A stretch of DNA of 23,148 nt. Origin: Planctomycetota bacterium. Lineage in GTDB: Bacteria; Planctomycetota; Phycisphaerae; UBA1845. The notes beneath the pieces are model-generated. The model was not told where the DNA came from. It saw only the letters and a program-made list of their open reading frames with translations, and did no database searches. Both the position numbers and the translations under genes were made by a program. Of the stretch, positions 15,733 to 23,148 are shown one piece after another. The stretch spans positions 1 to 23,148 of the forward strand of contig JAJRSP010000148.1 in the NCBI GenBank assembly GCA_024278775.1, written 5' to 3'. How positions within the stretch are numbered: position 1 is the stretch's first letter; each line of letters opens with the position of its first letter.

Positions 15733-16461
15733 TTACTTCGGTGCGTGCTGCCGCAGAAGATCTTTCATCTCCGCGACGGCACCACGAAGCCCCGAAAACA
15801 CCGACCGCGCCACGATCGAATGACCAATATTGAACTCAATAAAACCCGGCAGCGCCGCCACGGGACCGACGTTGCGATAGGTCAGCCCGTGCCCGGCGTG
15901 AACCACCAGACCCTGGGCCACACCCACGTCGATCGCGCGCCGCAACACCCCGAGCGCCGCGCCACGCTCTCCGTCGGACTTCGCATGGGCGTAGCCGCCG
16001 GTCCACAGCTCCACCCCTTCAAAGCCAGCCTCGGCCGACGCCACAATCTGCGCCTCGATCGGCTCGATAAACGCGCTCATCACGATCCCCACCTCGCGCA
16101 GGCGACCCACCACCTTGGTCATGCGCTCGCGATGACCCACCACGTCAAGCCCCCCCTCGGTCGTGAGCTCCTCACGACGTTCCGGCACCAGCGTGCATTG
16201 GTCCGGGCGAAGCTCCGCCGCAATCGCGACGATCTCGTCGACGGCCGCCATCTCCATGTTCAGCTTGGCGGCGACTGTCTCCTTGAGAAGCCGCGCGTCA
16301 CGGTCGTTGATATGCCGGCGATCCTCGCGAAGATGAAACGTGATCCCATCGGCACCACCAAGCTCCGCCTGCACGGCCGCCCAGACGGGGTCCGGCTCGT
16401 CCGTGCGACGCGCCTGCCGAACGGTGGCCACATGATCTATGTTCACCCCGAGTTGTGGCAT
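15733..16461 (-). CDS. pdxJ: Pyridoxine 5'-phosphate synthase
   Basis: 242 residues, normal length. Closes the pyridoxine ring from 1-deoxy-D-xylulose 5-phosphate and 3-amino-2-oxopropyl phosphate in the DXP-dependent vitamin B6 pathway. Seen: [15 protein letters not shown] at 4-18; [16 protein letters not shown] near 37; KLNMEMA near 67; [32 protein letters not shown]; and [11 protein letters not shown] with [14 protein letters not shown] near the end. These are the conserved PdxJ phosphate- and substrate-binding loops. The ATG start has GGGAGGG about nine bases upstream, and a good promoter lies about 40 bp further. The pathway partner pdxA is not in the window. Confidence 0.97.
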   Translation of the reverse strand: MPQLGVNIDHVATVRQARRTDEPDPVWAAVQAELGGADGITFHLREDRRHINDRDARLLKETVAAKLNMEMAAVDEIVAIAAELRPDQCTLVPERREELTTEGGLDVVGHRERMTKVVGRLREVGIVMSAFIEPIEAQIVASAEAGFEGVELWTGGYAHAKSDGERGAALGVLRRAIDVGVAQGLVVHAGHGLTYRNVGPVAALPGFIEFNIGHSIVARSVFSGLRGAVAEMKDLLRQHAPK

Positions 16462-16499
16462 GGTGTTGACCCTCCCGATCGGTAAGATGCCGATGGGAT

Positions 16500-16527
16500 A
16501 TTATAATCACATGCCGGCCTATGTAAA
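16500..16527 (-). promoter_or_regulatory. Putative sigma70-type promoter for pdxJ
   Basis: On the minus strand, TTTACA (-35, at 16522-16527), a 16-bp spacer and a perfect TATAAT (-10, at 16500-16505), about 40 bp upstream of the pdxJ ATG. Consensus match only. Confidence 0.6.
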
Positions 16528-16738
16528 TCCACATTCCGGCGACTAAAACCGTGTGATTCCCGAAGATTGTTGTCAGGTGGCCGGTTACGTCCGCAGCACT
16601 AAGAAGCACCTCTCCTGCCTGCGGCCATCTTTTGTGGCATGGTCGGGTGTGGATGCAACGTGATCGAACAAGCCGCTTCGTCGGGTTGGTGTGGGCACCA
16701 TGGTGCGGTGTTTCATAAGTCCTACGTCTACCCGAGGA

Positions 16739-16754
16739 GCGGGCTTCAGCCCGC
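16739..16754. repeat. GC tetraloop hairpin
   Basis: GCGGGC and GCCCGC arms with a TTCA loop, in a spacer with other repeat-like pieces. The GCGGGCTTCAGCCCGC form is a recurring sort of dispersed element in GC-rich environmental genomes. It has no T-run. Confidence 0.45.
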
Positions 16755-16923
16755 GCGGTTTCGGGATTTCGTGCGAGGTTCGGCATTCCAGCGCCGCGCA
16801 AGCTGCAAGCTGCGGCTCGGGGAGAGATGTCATAGTCGCCATAGTAGTGACACCTGGTCATAGTGCTTGCCATCGTACAGCCAGACGGGCATACGCCTTG
16901 AGTTGCAGGTGACTGTCCCTTGT

Positions 16924-18039
16924 TTAGATATTGTCGCCGAAGAAAAACGCCGCGGCCATGCGATCGGCCATGGGTTGATTCGAGAATACGAGCGGTAGCA
17001 AAAATCTGACATCGGTATGCGGCGAGCGCAGGTGGTCGGCCATCTTCACGCGCCACGCGGAATTGAACGCAATGAGCGCGTCCTGAGAATGCTCGCTCGA
17101 TAGCGCCGCTTCCAGAATCTCGGCTGCAATCGTAGCGGACCAGATGGCCGGGTAGATCCCCTCATTGCTGGAGGCGCTGACAAACCCACCGGCATCACCG
17201 ATCAACAGGGTATGTTTTCCCACGTGGGAATCCATGTCGATGGCCGCCGAGGCCGCGCTACGCTCCGGTTCCGACTTTGCCGCGAGGTTCGTCAGCGCTG
17301 CCGGCACCAGTCCGCGCTGACCCAGCACTTTGCACAGGTCTATCAGCGCACGGGCCGCGTCGTGTTTCTCTCCGAACCAACTGACGTCGACGGACACCTG
17401 ACCTTGAGCCGCACGCACGAAACCGAAGCTCGCCGCCTCATCCAAACCCAACACGATCGCAATGCGAGGCGAATCGGTACCAGAGGCCGGCACACCCTCC
17501 CCCGATACCGAGGCCACCCATATCGAGCTGCCGGACAGCGACGGAAATCCCATCGACGGCACCAAAGGCGACATACGCCCCGACGCAAGAACAAGCAACC
17601 GACTCTCGAACTCGGCATCGTCGCCACTGGCGAGCATCACCGAGGACTCACCCAACCGGATGTTGTCGATCGGCGTCTCGGGGTGAAACGCTGCGCCGGC
17701 GGTTTCCGCGCACTTCACCAACGCGTGATCAAACGACGCCCGATCCACGAGATAACCCGGGGTGGTTTCGAACGTAGGAATCGCTTTTTTGGAAAGATCG
17801 GCGTTGTAGATCGTCACGTCGGAGAAAGGCTGGTCGAACATGTTCGGGGATTGTATCCCGACATCCTTCAGCATCGCTGGCAGGTGAGCACTCACCCAGC
17901 CGCTACACGGCCTCGGGCGTGGGAAGGACGCACGATCGACCAGGAGCACATGACGGCCCTTCTTGGCCAGGCAATGCGCAGCCACCGCGCCGGCCGGACC
18001 CGCTCCGACAATCGCTACGTCGTAGATTTCTTCACTCAT
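16924..18039 (-). CDS. FAD-dependent oxidoreductase, geranylgeranyl-reductase type
   Basis: 371 residues. The N-terminal Rossmann fold has DVAIVGAGPAGAVAA with GxGxxG at 12-17, and an acidic strand end VLLVDR. Next comes FPRPRPCSGWVS, the conserved Pro-Cys-Ser/Gly loop of the geranylgeranyl reductase/menaquinone-reductase group. Then YLVDRASFDHALV appears, and later LIGDAGGFVSASSNEGIYPAIWSA, the second FAD-binding motif. The family reduces isoprenoid chains or related lipids; the actual substrate is unknown. The start was placed at the ATG at 18039, giving MSEEIYDV; a GTG five codons upstream is also possible, and neither has a clear ribosome-binding site. The gene is divergent from the ABC ATPase on the right. 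Its stop codon lies beside a repeat-like GTGACTGTCCCT motif. Confidence 0.87.
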   Translation of the reverse strand: MSEEIYDVAIVGAGPAGAVAAHCLAKKGRHVLLVDRASFPRPRPCSGWVSAHLPAMLKDVGIQSPNMFDQPFSDVTIYNADLSKKAIPTFETTPGYLVDRASFDHALVKCAETAGAAFHPETPIDNIRLGESSVMLASGDDAEFESRLLVLASGRMSPLVPSMGFPSLSGSSIWVASVSGEGVPASGTDSPRIAIVLGLDEAASFGFVRAAQGQVSVDVSWFGEKHDAARALIDLCKVLGQRGLVPAALTNLAAKSEPERSAASAAIDMDSHVGKHTLLIGDAGGFVSASSNEGIYPAIWSATIAAEILEAALSSEHSQDALIAFNSAWRVKMADHLRSPHTDVRFLLPLVFSNQPMADRMAAAFFFGDNI

Positions 18040-18167
18040 GGGCAAACGCGCCACATCAGAACTCGACCGGTCACCGCATCCGACCGACCCCTATACCCTA
18101 CTCGCTAGCACCATCGTGACGCAAGCCGACCACCATTTTCTCGCTACCCACTTCCTCTTCGCACCTG

Positions 18168-18196
18168 TTGAAAGAACAGCACGGCCGCGATACAAG
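18168..18196 (+). promoter_or_regulatory. Possible promoter for the MalK-type ATPase gene
   Basis: TTGAAA, a 17-bp spacer and TACAAG, about 90 bp upstream of the TTG start. Moderate consensus match in a 248-bp spacer that otherwise shows no gene. Confidence 0.35.
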
Positions 18197-18287
18197 ACAA
18201 CCTTATGCGACGCTGGTGTGTGCTGCCTCAGTCGGAGTTGGACGTTCCCTGATACGGGCTTAGCTTGCCCCGGGAAAGGATTGATTC

Positions 18288-19463
18288 TTGGCAGGCGTTT
18301 CCCTTGAAGGAGTCAGCAAAACCTTTCGCACGAGGCATGGCGAGGTTCGCGCGGTGGATAAAGTCGATCTCGACATCCACGACGGCGAGTTGCTCGTGTT
18401 GGTCGGTCCGTCCGGTTGCGGCAAGACGACTATGCTCCGTCTGATCGCCGGGTTGGAGACGCCCGATCGGGGGACCATCCGCATCGGTGATCGTCCGGTC
18501 GCCGGCGTCGCCCCCAAAGACCGCGACGTGGCCATGGTGTTTCAGCACTACGCCCTCTACCCGCACATGACCGTCTTCAAGAACATGGCATTCGGACTGA
18601 AGATGCGCGGCCATCGCAGAGACGATATCGATCGGTGTGTACGCGCGGCAGCCGAGCGCCTCGATATCACCGAGCTGTTGGATCGCAAGCCGGCGGCGTT
18701 GTCAGCCGGACAGCGCCAACGCGTGGCACTGGGTCGCGCGATCGTGCGCCAGCCCCAGGTCTTTCTGCTCGATGAACCGCTTGCCAACCTGGACGTTCGT
18801 CTGAGACTTGCCACCCGCACGCACCTGCGCACGCTCCACCAGCAACTCGGCACCACGACCGTCCACGTCACGCACGATCAAGAGGAGGCCATGACGCTCG
18901 GCGACCGCATCGCCGTGATGAATCGCGGTATGATCTTGCAGGTCGGGCACCCGTTGGAAATCTACCGCTGTCCGGTGAACCTGTTCGTGGCCGGCTTTGT
19001 GGGTTCGCCGCCGATGAACCTGATCGAGGGCGTGTTGCGCGAGCCGGCACACCCGAGCGCCGCAGGCCAACCAGGTGCCCGGGCCCAAAGAGAACGCATG
19101 GAGGTTGAAACCCCGCTCGGTGTCATTTTCTGCTTCTGCTGCGTGCGCCGCACCGGAGTGCCAAAATATGGCACTCCGGTCACGATCGGCATTCGCCCCG
19201 AGCATGTCATCCTCAACGAAAACGTCAGCGTTTCGGCCGTCCACCCCTCTGCCGGGCATTCGAAACCAACCGAAATGCGCATCACGATGCTCGAACCGCT
19301 CGGCGACCGCACATACGTGCATCTCACCCGAGGTGAAGGGACCCACCTCGTTTCGGTAGCCCCCGCTGATGCATGCCTGAAACCGTCACAGACCGTGGCC
19401 GTCCGGCTCACGCCGGACCAGTGCCATCTCTTTGATCCCCAAGAAGGCGGACGCCGCCTCTGA
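18288..19463 (+). CDS. Sugar-type ABC transporter ATPase (MalK/UgpC family), orphan
   Basis: 391 residues. Walker A GPSGCGKTT at 40-48; Q86 in VFQHYALYPH; signature LSAGQ at 138-142 (alanine for the usual first glycine); Walker B VFLLDEP; LANLD; H196 in VTHDQEEA; then a C-terminal TOBE/MOP regulatory domain with IGIRPEHVIL. It would energise uptake of sugars or glycerol phosphate through a MalFG-type permease, but no permease or binding protein is nearby, so it may serve several transporters. The start is TTG, supported by GAAAGGA seven bases upstream. Odd: before IRPEHV the TOBE region carries a cysteine cluster FCFCC and a DNA segment forming a perfect hairpin (19152-19180), which looks like an in-frame insertion. 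Confidence 0.92.
   Translation: MAGVSLEGVSKTFRTRHGEVRAVDKVDLDIHDGELLVLVGPSGCGKTTMLRLIAGLETPDRGTIRIGDRPVAGVAPKDRDVAMVFQHYALYPHMTVFKNMAFGLKMRGHRRDDIDRCVRAAAERLDITELLDRKPAALSAGQRQRVALGRAIVRQPQVFLLDEPLANLDVRLRLATRTHLRTLHQQLGTTTVHVTHDQEEAMTLGDRIAVMNRGMILQVGHPLEIYRCPVNLFVAGFVGSPPMNLIEGVLREPAHPSAAGQPGARAQRERMEVETPLGVIFCFCCVRRTGVPKYGTPVTIGIRPEHVILNENVSVSAVHPSAGHSKPTEMRITMLEPLGDRTYVHLTRGEGTHLVSVAPADACLKPSQTVAVRLTPDQCHLFDPQEGGRRL
19152..19180. repeat. Perfect inverted repeat inside the ABC ATPase gene
   Basis: Arms ACCGGAGTGCCA and TGGCACTCCGGT (12 bp, no mismatch) around AAATA. It lies in the coding sequence for the TOBE domain and is read as TGVPKYGTP. It is the most perfect hairpin of the window, and codon constraint makes it unlikely by chance. 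Confidence 0.7.
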
Positions 19464-19590
19464 GACGATGCGCCGCTCAGATCACACGATCATGCAAGCG
19501 AACCATGCCGCGCGTCGATAGGTGGTACGGCCCATGGGACATCCGCCAACAGTGTTTGGCAACCCCACTGCACATCGCGTGAAAAACGGC

Positions 19591-19619
19591 TTGAACCAAT
19601 CTTTCCGATTTGGTAGAAT
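19591..19619 (+). promoter_or_regulatory. Putative sigma70-type promoter for the large secreted protein
   Basis: TTGAAC (19591-19596), an ideal 17-bp spacer and TAGAAT (19614-19619). Start of transcription near 19626 would leave a leader of about 235 nt. Confidence 0.6.
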
Positions 19620-19651
19620 GCGGGGGCTCCGCAGCGGGGCCTCTCCCGGCG

Positions 19652-19672
19652 GATGCGGATAGCGTCTGCATC
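19652..19672 (+). promoter_or_regulatory. Hairpin in the 5' leader
   Basis: Stem of 8 pairs (one G-U) with a TAGCG loop, about 30 nt after the predicted transcription start and directly before the ATG of the 63-codon leader frame. It could be an mRNA-stabilising or regulatory element; no known riboswitch class recognised. Confidence 0.35.
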
Positions 19673-19860
19673 ATGAAGGTGCCACCGCACATCCTTCGAG
19701 TACCAACGGTCGGGGGAACCCGACGCATCTCGACGAACAGCCTCGTTATGAGTCCTGCGGTATTCTCCACCGCGTCCAAGTGCATCGTTCGTCCACGCGC
19801 TGCGTGGGTCCACGGAATGAGAGAGCTGCACTATCGGGCATTCTGTAAAGCGAGACACAC

Positions 19861-22800
19861 ATGAGATTCAACCGACCTGTTCGAACGGGTGGCCTGCTGC
19901 TTGGGGCCGTGTTTCTTGCGGTCGGTACCTCAGCGCGGGCGGACGTGGCTCCGCCGGTAGTGATCAAAATGCCGCGCGATACACCACAGGCCACATCCGG
20001 TGTGGAATACACCGGCGTGTTTGAGATTCACACGGCCCAGGCTGGCGAGCTGGCTGACTTCAAGCTGGACGGTGAAGGGTGGGACATACTCTCGATCGAG
20101 ACGCCTGCGGATCCAAGTGTGGCCGAGGTGGGGACGTTGCGTATCCCGTTCCGCGCCGTGCCACAGGACGCGAATCTCCCGATTCGCCTGTCGTTCACAT
20201 ACGACGGACGCCGGGTATCCAGGGCTTATGAGGTCGGCCCGAAGTACTTCGATCGTGTCGGCAAGGCTCGCCCCGTGCAAAGCGTAGGTGTACGCATCGA
20301 GAAAAAGCTCACCGTGCCGATCCCACAGGACGTGAACGAGAGCCAGGCGGCAGCGCGTGGCGGAGCGGTGTTGCTTCGATTTACGGGGCGTTTCGTTTAC
20401 ACGCGCACCGACGGGCGTACGCTCGGTGCCGACAACATCTGGGTGGAGGTGATGGACGATGACGGACTGGCCAGTGACGCACTGGTCGACGAGTCGATCT
20501 GGTCCGGACGTACCGATGAGTACGGCTATTTTGATTCCGGCGTCATCCCGTGGGACGATTGCGACATCACGGGCTGTGACGTCCCCGACATCTATGTACG
20601 GTTCGAGTGTGACACCGCGGTCGGTCAAGTCCAGGACTCTGGGATACTTGAAGAGGACTACTCCTGGAGCACAATGGACCATATCCACGAGGATTTCACC
20701 GGTAGCGAGATTCACTTCGGGACGATTTCACCGGCGGACGCCGCGCAGAGGCCCGCCGTGCATATCTGGAACAGTCTCGTACGGACCCATCGATACATCG
20801 AAAACATCGCCGGCATCGACGCGGACCACGTGGACATCCAATGGCCGGAGAGCGTAGACGGTGCCTGGTACGACGAATTCTGGGATGAGATCCATATCGG
20901 CCCGGACAAGGAATGGTTGGAAGGAACGGTCTCCCACGAATACGGGCATCATTTCATGGCGCACTATTCGGTGAACCAGTCCCCCGATTACTGTAACGGT
21001 TTTTGTGATGGGGGAGGATGTACTTCCGGCACCAACTGTGAGGATACGGGTCACTGTACCTGGTGTCCGGAGACCGACCACGACGCCTGGAACGAAGGCT
21101 GGCCGGACTGGCTCGCGGACACGATCCTCCGCTCCTACGCACTGGACTATCAGTTTGATGACTGTACGCCATACACACCGCTGGATCCCCGAAACTACGA
21201 GCAGATTGCCCGATGTTGTCAGGACAGCCTGTTTCATGATCCCTGGAGCACAGAGGGCTTCGTCGCCGCCTTGCTACGCGACATCGATGACGAACGGGAT
21301 GACAACTACGATCCAAGTGATAACGACCAGGAGGCGGGGAGGGTGACCACAGATTGTATGGCCTTGGGTCCCGAAGAAATCTTCACCGTGGTCACGCAGG
21401 ATCAACCGCTCAATGTGGCCGAGTTCATCACCATGTTTCGAAGTCGCTACCCCCAGTCCACGCCCGGGCTGTGGAAGACGGCGCAAAACGTCCATCCTAG
21501 CTATATTTCCGGTTTTCCAACGGATACAACGCCCCCCGGCTCCGTCACCGTTTTGGACTCGCCGACTCACCCGATTGGCGTAGGCGGTGCGTTGCCTTGC
21601 ATTGCGGTGGATTTCGAGCAACCGGCGGACGATGTGACCGGCAGCGCAGGATTCAGCGTGACGTGGACGACGGACCCGTTTGGTGTTGTGCCCATTGAGA
21701 GTGTGAACTGGGGCGGTTCCTGCGTCTCTCGTGTGGCAAGCCCGCCTCTGGATTTCGGGACGTACTACGTCAGCATTCGCGCCGTGGACGGGGCGGCTCA
21801 GCCGCACTGGGGTCCGACGACCACATTTGGCCCGTTCGTCATCGACGGCGACTGCAACAGCAACGGTATCATGGATCTCTGCGACGTGGCTTGCGATGCC
21901 TCCAGTAGTTCCGGTCTGTTATGCGCGGTTCCGGTTCAGGCTTTCTTTTGCAACGTTCCCGGGTGCGGCACGGCTCAGGATTGCAATTCCAACCTCACTC
22001 CTGACGAGTGCGATCTTGCTACAGGGAACAGCAAGGACTGCAATCGAAACGGTATACCCGACGAATGCGAAGATGCGGCCGGAGACCTGACCCATTGGAC
22101 GTACGACGGAAGCGGATCCTGGGGCAACGCAGACAACTGGTATTCTTTCACCGCCTGTCCCGTGCCAACGCCGCCACCTGTCTGCGATACCTTATACCCG
22201 GCGGACTGCCCGGAAGTTCCGTCTCTCAACGATGACGTTTGTATCGAAGTGCCCGGTCAGGATATCACCGTCAGCTACGCGATCGATAACACGGATGTAT
22301 CAACACTCGCGTGCGATGAAAGTCTGAGTATCACGGGAGGTTCGCCCACTTCCCTCAGGCTCCTAGAGCCTTCGTGGGTCGAAGGCGACCTCAACCTCAG
22401 CGGCAACAACGCGGTGTTGCAGGTGGACCAACGCCTCGACATCGGCGGAATGTTTAACTGGACCGGCAGCAACAACTCCAACAGCGCGAAGTTGAAGGGA
22501 GCCGGCTTCACGCATGCCAACGGGGGTGTGCAGATTAGCGGTGTCGTTCACCTGGAGGGGCACCATCTCCTTCTCGACGGTAACAGTACCTCGGTTACAA
22601 CGACCGGGCGCGTGGACTTCATCGGACCTTCCGCGTTCAACATTCGGCCGGGTTCCACCTATGAGCATCAGGGAAGCGGTTACATATTGAAAGGTTGGTT
22701 CGACGATCGTTTCGTAAACGGCGGCACACTCGTAAAGTCGATCGATCCCGGCTCCAGCTCGATCTACATGTTCACGAGCAATGCCGGGCTGATCCACGTG

Positions 22801-23148
22801 CAGGCCGGTACGCTGAAGTTCTACCTGGGAAGCAGCAACACGGGCGCTTTTCTAGCTGAGCCTGGCGCGACGCTCGAATTCAACGGCGGTGGACATGAGT
22901 TTCTCCCCGGTTCCAGCATTGTGGCAGAGAACATCCTTTTCTCAGACGGCGCAAACGGCGAGAACATCATCCGTGGAAGCTACAACATCACCAACGCGGC
23001 TACCGTACAGAGTGGTCAGACGCTGACCTTTACCAACGAAGCCAATATCATCAGCTATGGTCCGTCGTTCCTCATTCCCCGGGGAACCGTACATTTCGAT
23101 GCGGTCATCGGCGGAAACGTCCAGTTCGATCTTCTTAGCTTGGGTACG
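19861..23148 (+). CDS. Very large secreted zincin-like protein with Asp/Asn-Cys repeats and beta-helix-like part (3' end outside window)
   Basis: Open from ATG to the window edge: 1096 codons with no stop. The signal peptide is at 1-27 (RFNRPVR, hydrophobic core, SARAD). Residues 30-160 are beta-rich; about 165-285 form a second beta-sandwich-like part. Then TVSHEYGHHFMAHY, with the zinc motif H359-E-Y-G-H363, and DAWNEGWPDWLAD with E412 as likely third ligand, as in gluzincin-type peptidases. Between them sits a loop with seven cysteines. Residues 664-740 carry three DCNxNxxPDEC-like repeats (starting 664, 707, 726), which are calcium-binding or dockerin-like in style. From 746, HWTYDGSGSWGNADNW opens an asparagine- and serine-rich beta-helix-like region (repeating short strands) to the edge. 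I infer an extracellular metalloprotease or adhesin. The enzymatic part is plausible but unproven, and the true C-terminus is unseen. Confidence 0.85.
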   Translation, partial: MRFNRPVRTGGLLLGAVFLAVGTSARADVAPPVVIKMPRDTPQATSGVEYTGVFEIHTAQAGELADFKLDGEGWDILSIETPADPSVAEVGTLRIPFRAVPQDANLPIRLSFTYDGRRVSRAYEVGPKYFDRVGKARPVQSVGVRIEKKLTVPIPQDVNESQAAARGGAVLLRFTGRFVYTRTDGRTLGADNIWVEVMDDDGLASDALVDESIWSGRTDEYGYFDSGVIPWDDCDITGCDVPDIYVRFECDTAVGQVQDSGILEEDYSWSTMDHIHEDFTGSEIHFGTISPADAAQRPAVHIWNSLVRTHRYIENIAGIDADHVDIQWPESVDGAWYDEFWDEIHIGPDKEWLEGTVSHEYGHHFMAHYSVNQSPDYCNGFCDGGGCTSGTNCEDTGHCTWCPETDHDAWNEGWPDWLADTILRSYALDYQFDDCTPYTPLDPRNYEQIARCCQDSLFHDPWSTEGFVAALLRDIDDERDDNYDPSDNDQEAGRVTTDCMALGPEEIFTVVTQDQPLNVAEFITMFRSRYPQSTPGLWKTAQNVHPSYISGFPTDTTPPGSVTVLDSPTHPIGVGGALPCIAVDFEQPADDVTGSAGFSVTWTTDPFGVVPIESVNWGGSCVSRVASPPLDFGTYYVSIRAVDGAAQPHWGPTTTFGPFVIDGDCNSNGIMDLCDVACDASSSSGLLCAVPVQAFFCNVPGCGTAQDCNSNLTPDECDLATGNSKDCNRNGIPDECEDAAGDLTHWTYDGSGSWGNADNWYSFTACPVPTPPPVCDTLYPADCPEVPSLNDDVCIEVPGQDITVSYAIDNTDVSTLACDESLSITGGSPTSLRLLEPSWVEGDLNLSGNNAVLQVDQRLDIGGMFNWTGSNNSNSAKLKGAGFTHANGGVQISGVVHLEGHHLLLDGNSTSVTTTGRVDFIGPSAFNIRPGSTYEHQGSGYILKGWFDDRFVNGGTLVKSIDPGSSSIYMFTSNAGLIHVQAGTLKFYLGSSNTGAFLAEPGATLEFNGGGHEFLPGSSIVAENILFSDGANGENIIRGSYNITNAATVQSGQTLTFTNEANIISYGPSFLIPRGTVHFDAVIGGNVQFDLLSLGT

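Larger units (their letters stand above)
16462..16923. other. 462-bp spacer: pdxJ promoter plus repeat-like debris
   Basis: No gene. It contains the minus-strand promoter of pdxJ (16500-16527); a perfect 12-bp palindrome GCACCATGGTGC (16695-16706); a tetraloop hairpin GCGGGC-TTCA-GCCCGC (16739-16754); imperfect repeats of CAAGCTG near 16798-16815; and, right at the end of the next gene, GGTGACTGTCCCTTG near 16907. The short open frames here have no recognisable protein. Confidence 0.6.
19464..19860. other. 397-bp spacer with promoter and structured leader of the large secreted protein
   Basis: The first 125 bp show nothing clear. Then come a promoter (19591-19619), a leader hairpin (19652-19672, arms GATGCGGA and TCTGCATC with one G-U pair) and a 63-codon frame (19673-19864) whose TGA overlaps the ATG of the next gene. 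No other recognisable coding content. Confidence 0.55.

Noticed and set aside
15607..16485. A 292-codon plus-strand frame opposite pdxJ
   Set aside because: Histidine- and arginine-rich shadow frame; pdxJ on the minus strand has full family motifs, a ribosome-binding site and a promoter.
17212..18108. A 298-codon plus-strand frame opposite the FAD oxidoreductase
   Set aside because: Low-information Arg/His-rich translation, no domain; the minus-strand gene explains the coding bias.
18040..18287. A tRNA or small RNA gene in the divergent spacer
   Set aside because: No cloverleaf, TPsiC-like GTTCRA arm or strong terminator could be found by eye; only a possible promoter and the ribosome-binding site of the ABC ATPase.

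Overview
The window looks like chromosome from a planctomycete-type bacterium, most likely Phycisphaerae-like and probably from an environmental assembly. The evidence is a mix of family content and style. There is a gene of the Verrucomicrobia/Planctomycetes-restricted Minf_1886 (TIGR04138) family. A giant secreted protein carries DCNxNGxPDEC repeats. A short orphan zinc ribbon reads CANCGYDL...GVCPECG. DNA is GC-rich with long antisense shadow frames, and the gene spacers are full of GC-rich hairpins and repeat-like debris. Most genes are on the minus strand. The assignment is by recognition, not by search.

Left part (1-7 kb): a GT39/PMT_2-type membrane glycosyltransferase that seems to lack its usual C-terminus; a small exported protein made of three cysteine (TRASH/YHS-like) metal-binding modules; then a minus-strand cluster metG - SxtJ-like membrane protein - NodU/CmcH-type carbamoyltransferase - DUF5989 small membrane protein. 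The last three match the sxtJ/sxtI/sxtK-type carbamoylation cassette found in many genomes outside saxitoxin producers. metG and the plus-strand gene tatA diverge from a 255-bp spacer that holds a good sigma70-type promoter for each, with a perfect 12-bp palindrome between them.

Middle part (7.2-16.5 kb): the Minf_1886-family gene, a RicT/PSP1 protein with two CGRxxCC clusters and a long basic disordered tail, and trxA. A 700-bp repeat-filled spacer with a zinc-ribbon fragment follows. Next comes a minus-strand series pdxJ, dapA, an unknown multi-pass membrane protein, a TMTC/DUF1736-type membrane protein with TPRs, and an OppF/DppF-type ABC ATPase. The ATPase abuts the TMTC gene with no gap and has a tyrosine in place of the signature serine.

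Right part (16.5-23.1 kb): a repeat-rich spacer; a minus-strand FAD-dependent oxidoreductase of the geranylgeranyl-reductase type; divergently, a MalK/UgpC-type ABC ATPase without permeases, which carries a perfect 12-bp-arm inverted repeat inside its coding sequence; and a very long secreted protein that runs off the window end. That protein combines a zincin motif (HEYGHH plus NEGWPDW), Cys-rich Asp/Asn repeats and a beta-helix-like region, and it has a well-formed promoter and a 5' leader of about 235 nt.

No CRISPR array, rRNA, tRNA, phage or intact insertion sequence was seen. The most unusual items are the strong inverted repeats (one inside a gene, one able to form two competing folds), the clustering of gene 3' ends at repeat-like motifs, the carbamoyltransferase cassette beside metG, and the composite secreted metalloprotease-like protein. 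I did not find a clear-cut new multi-gene system.
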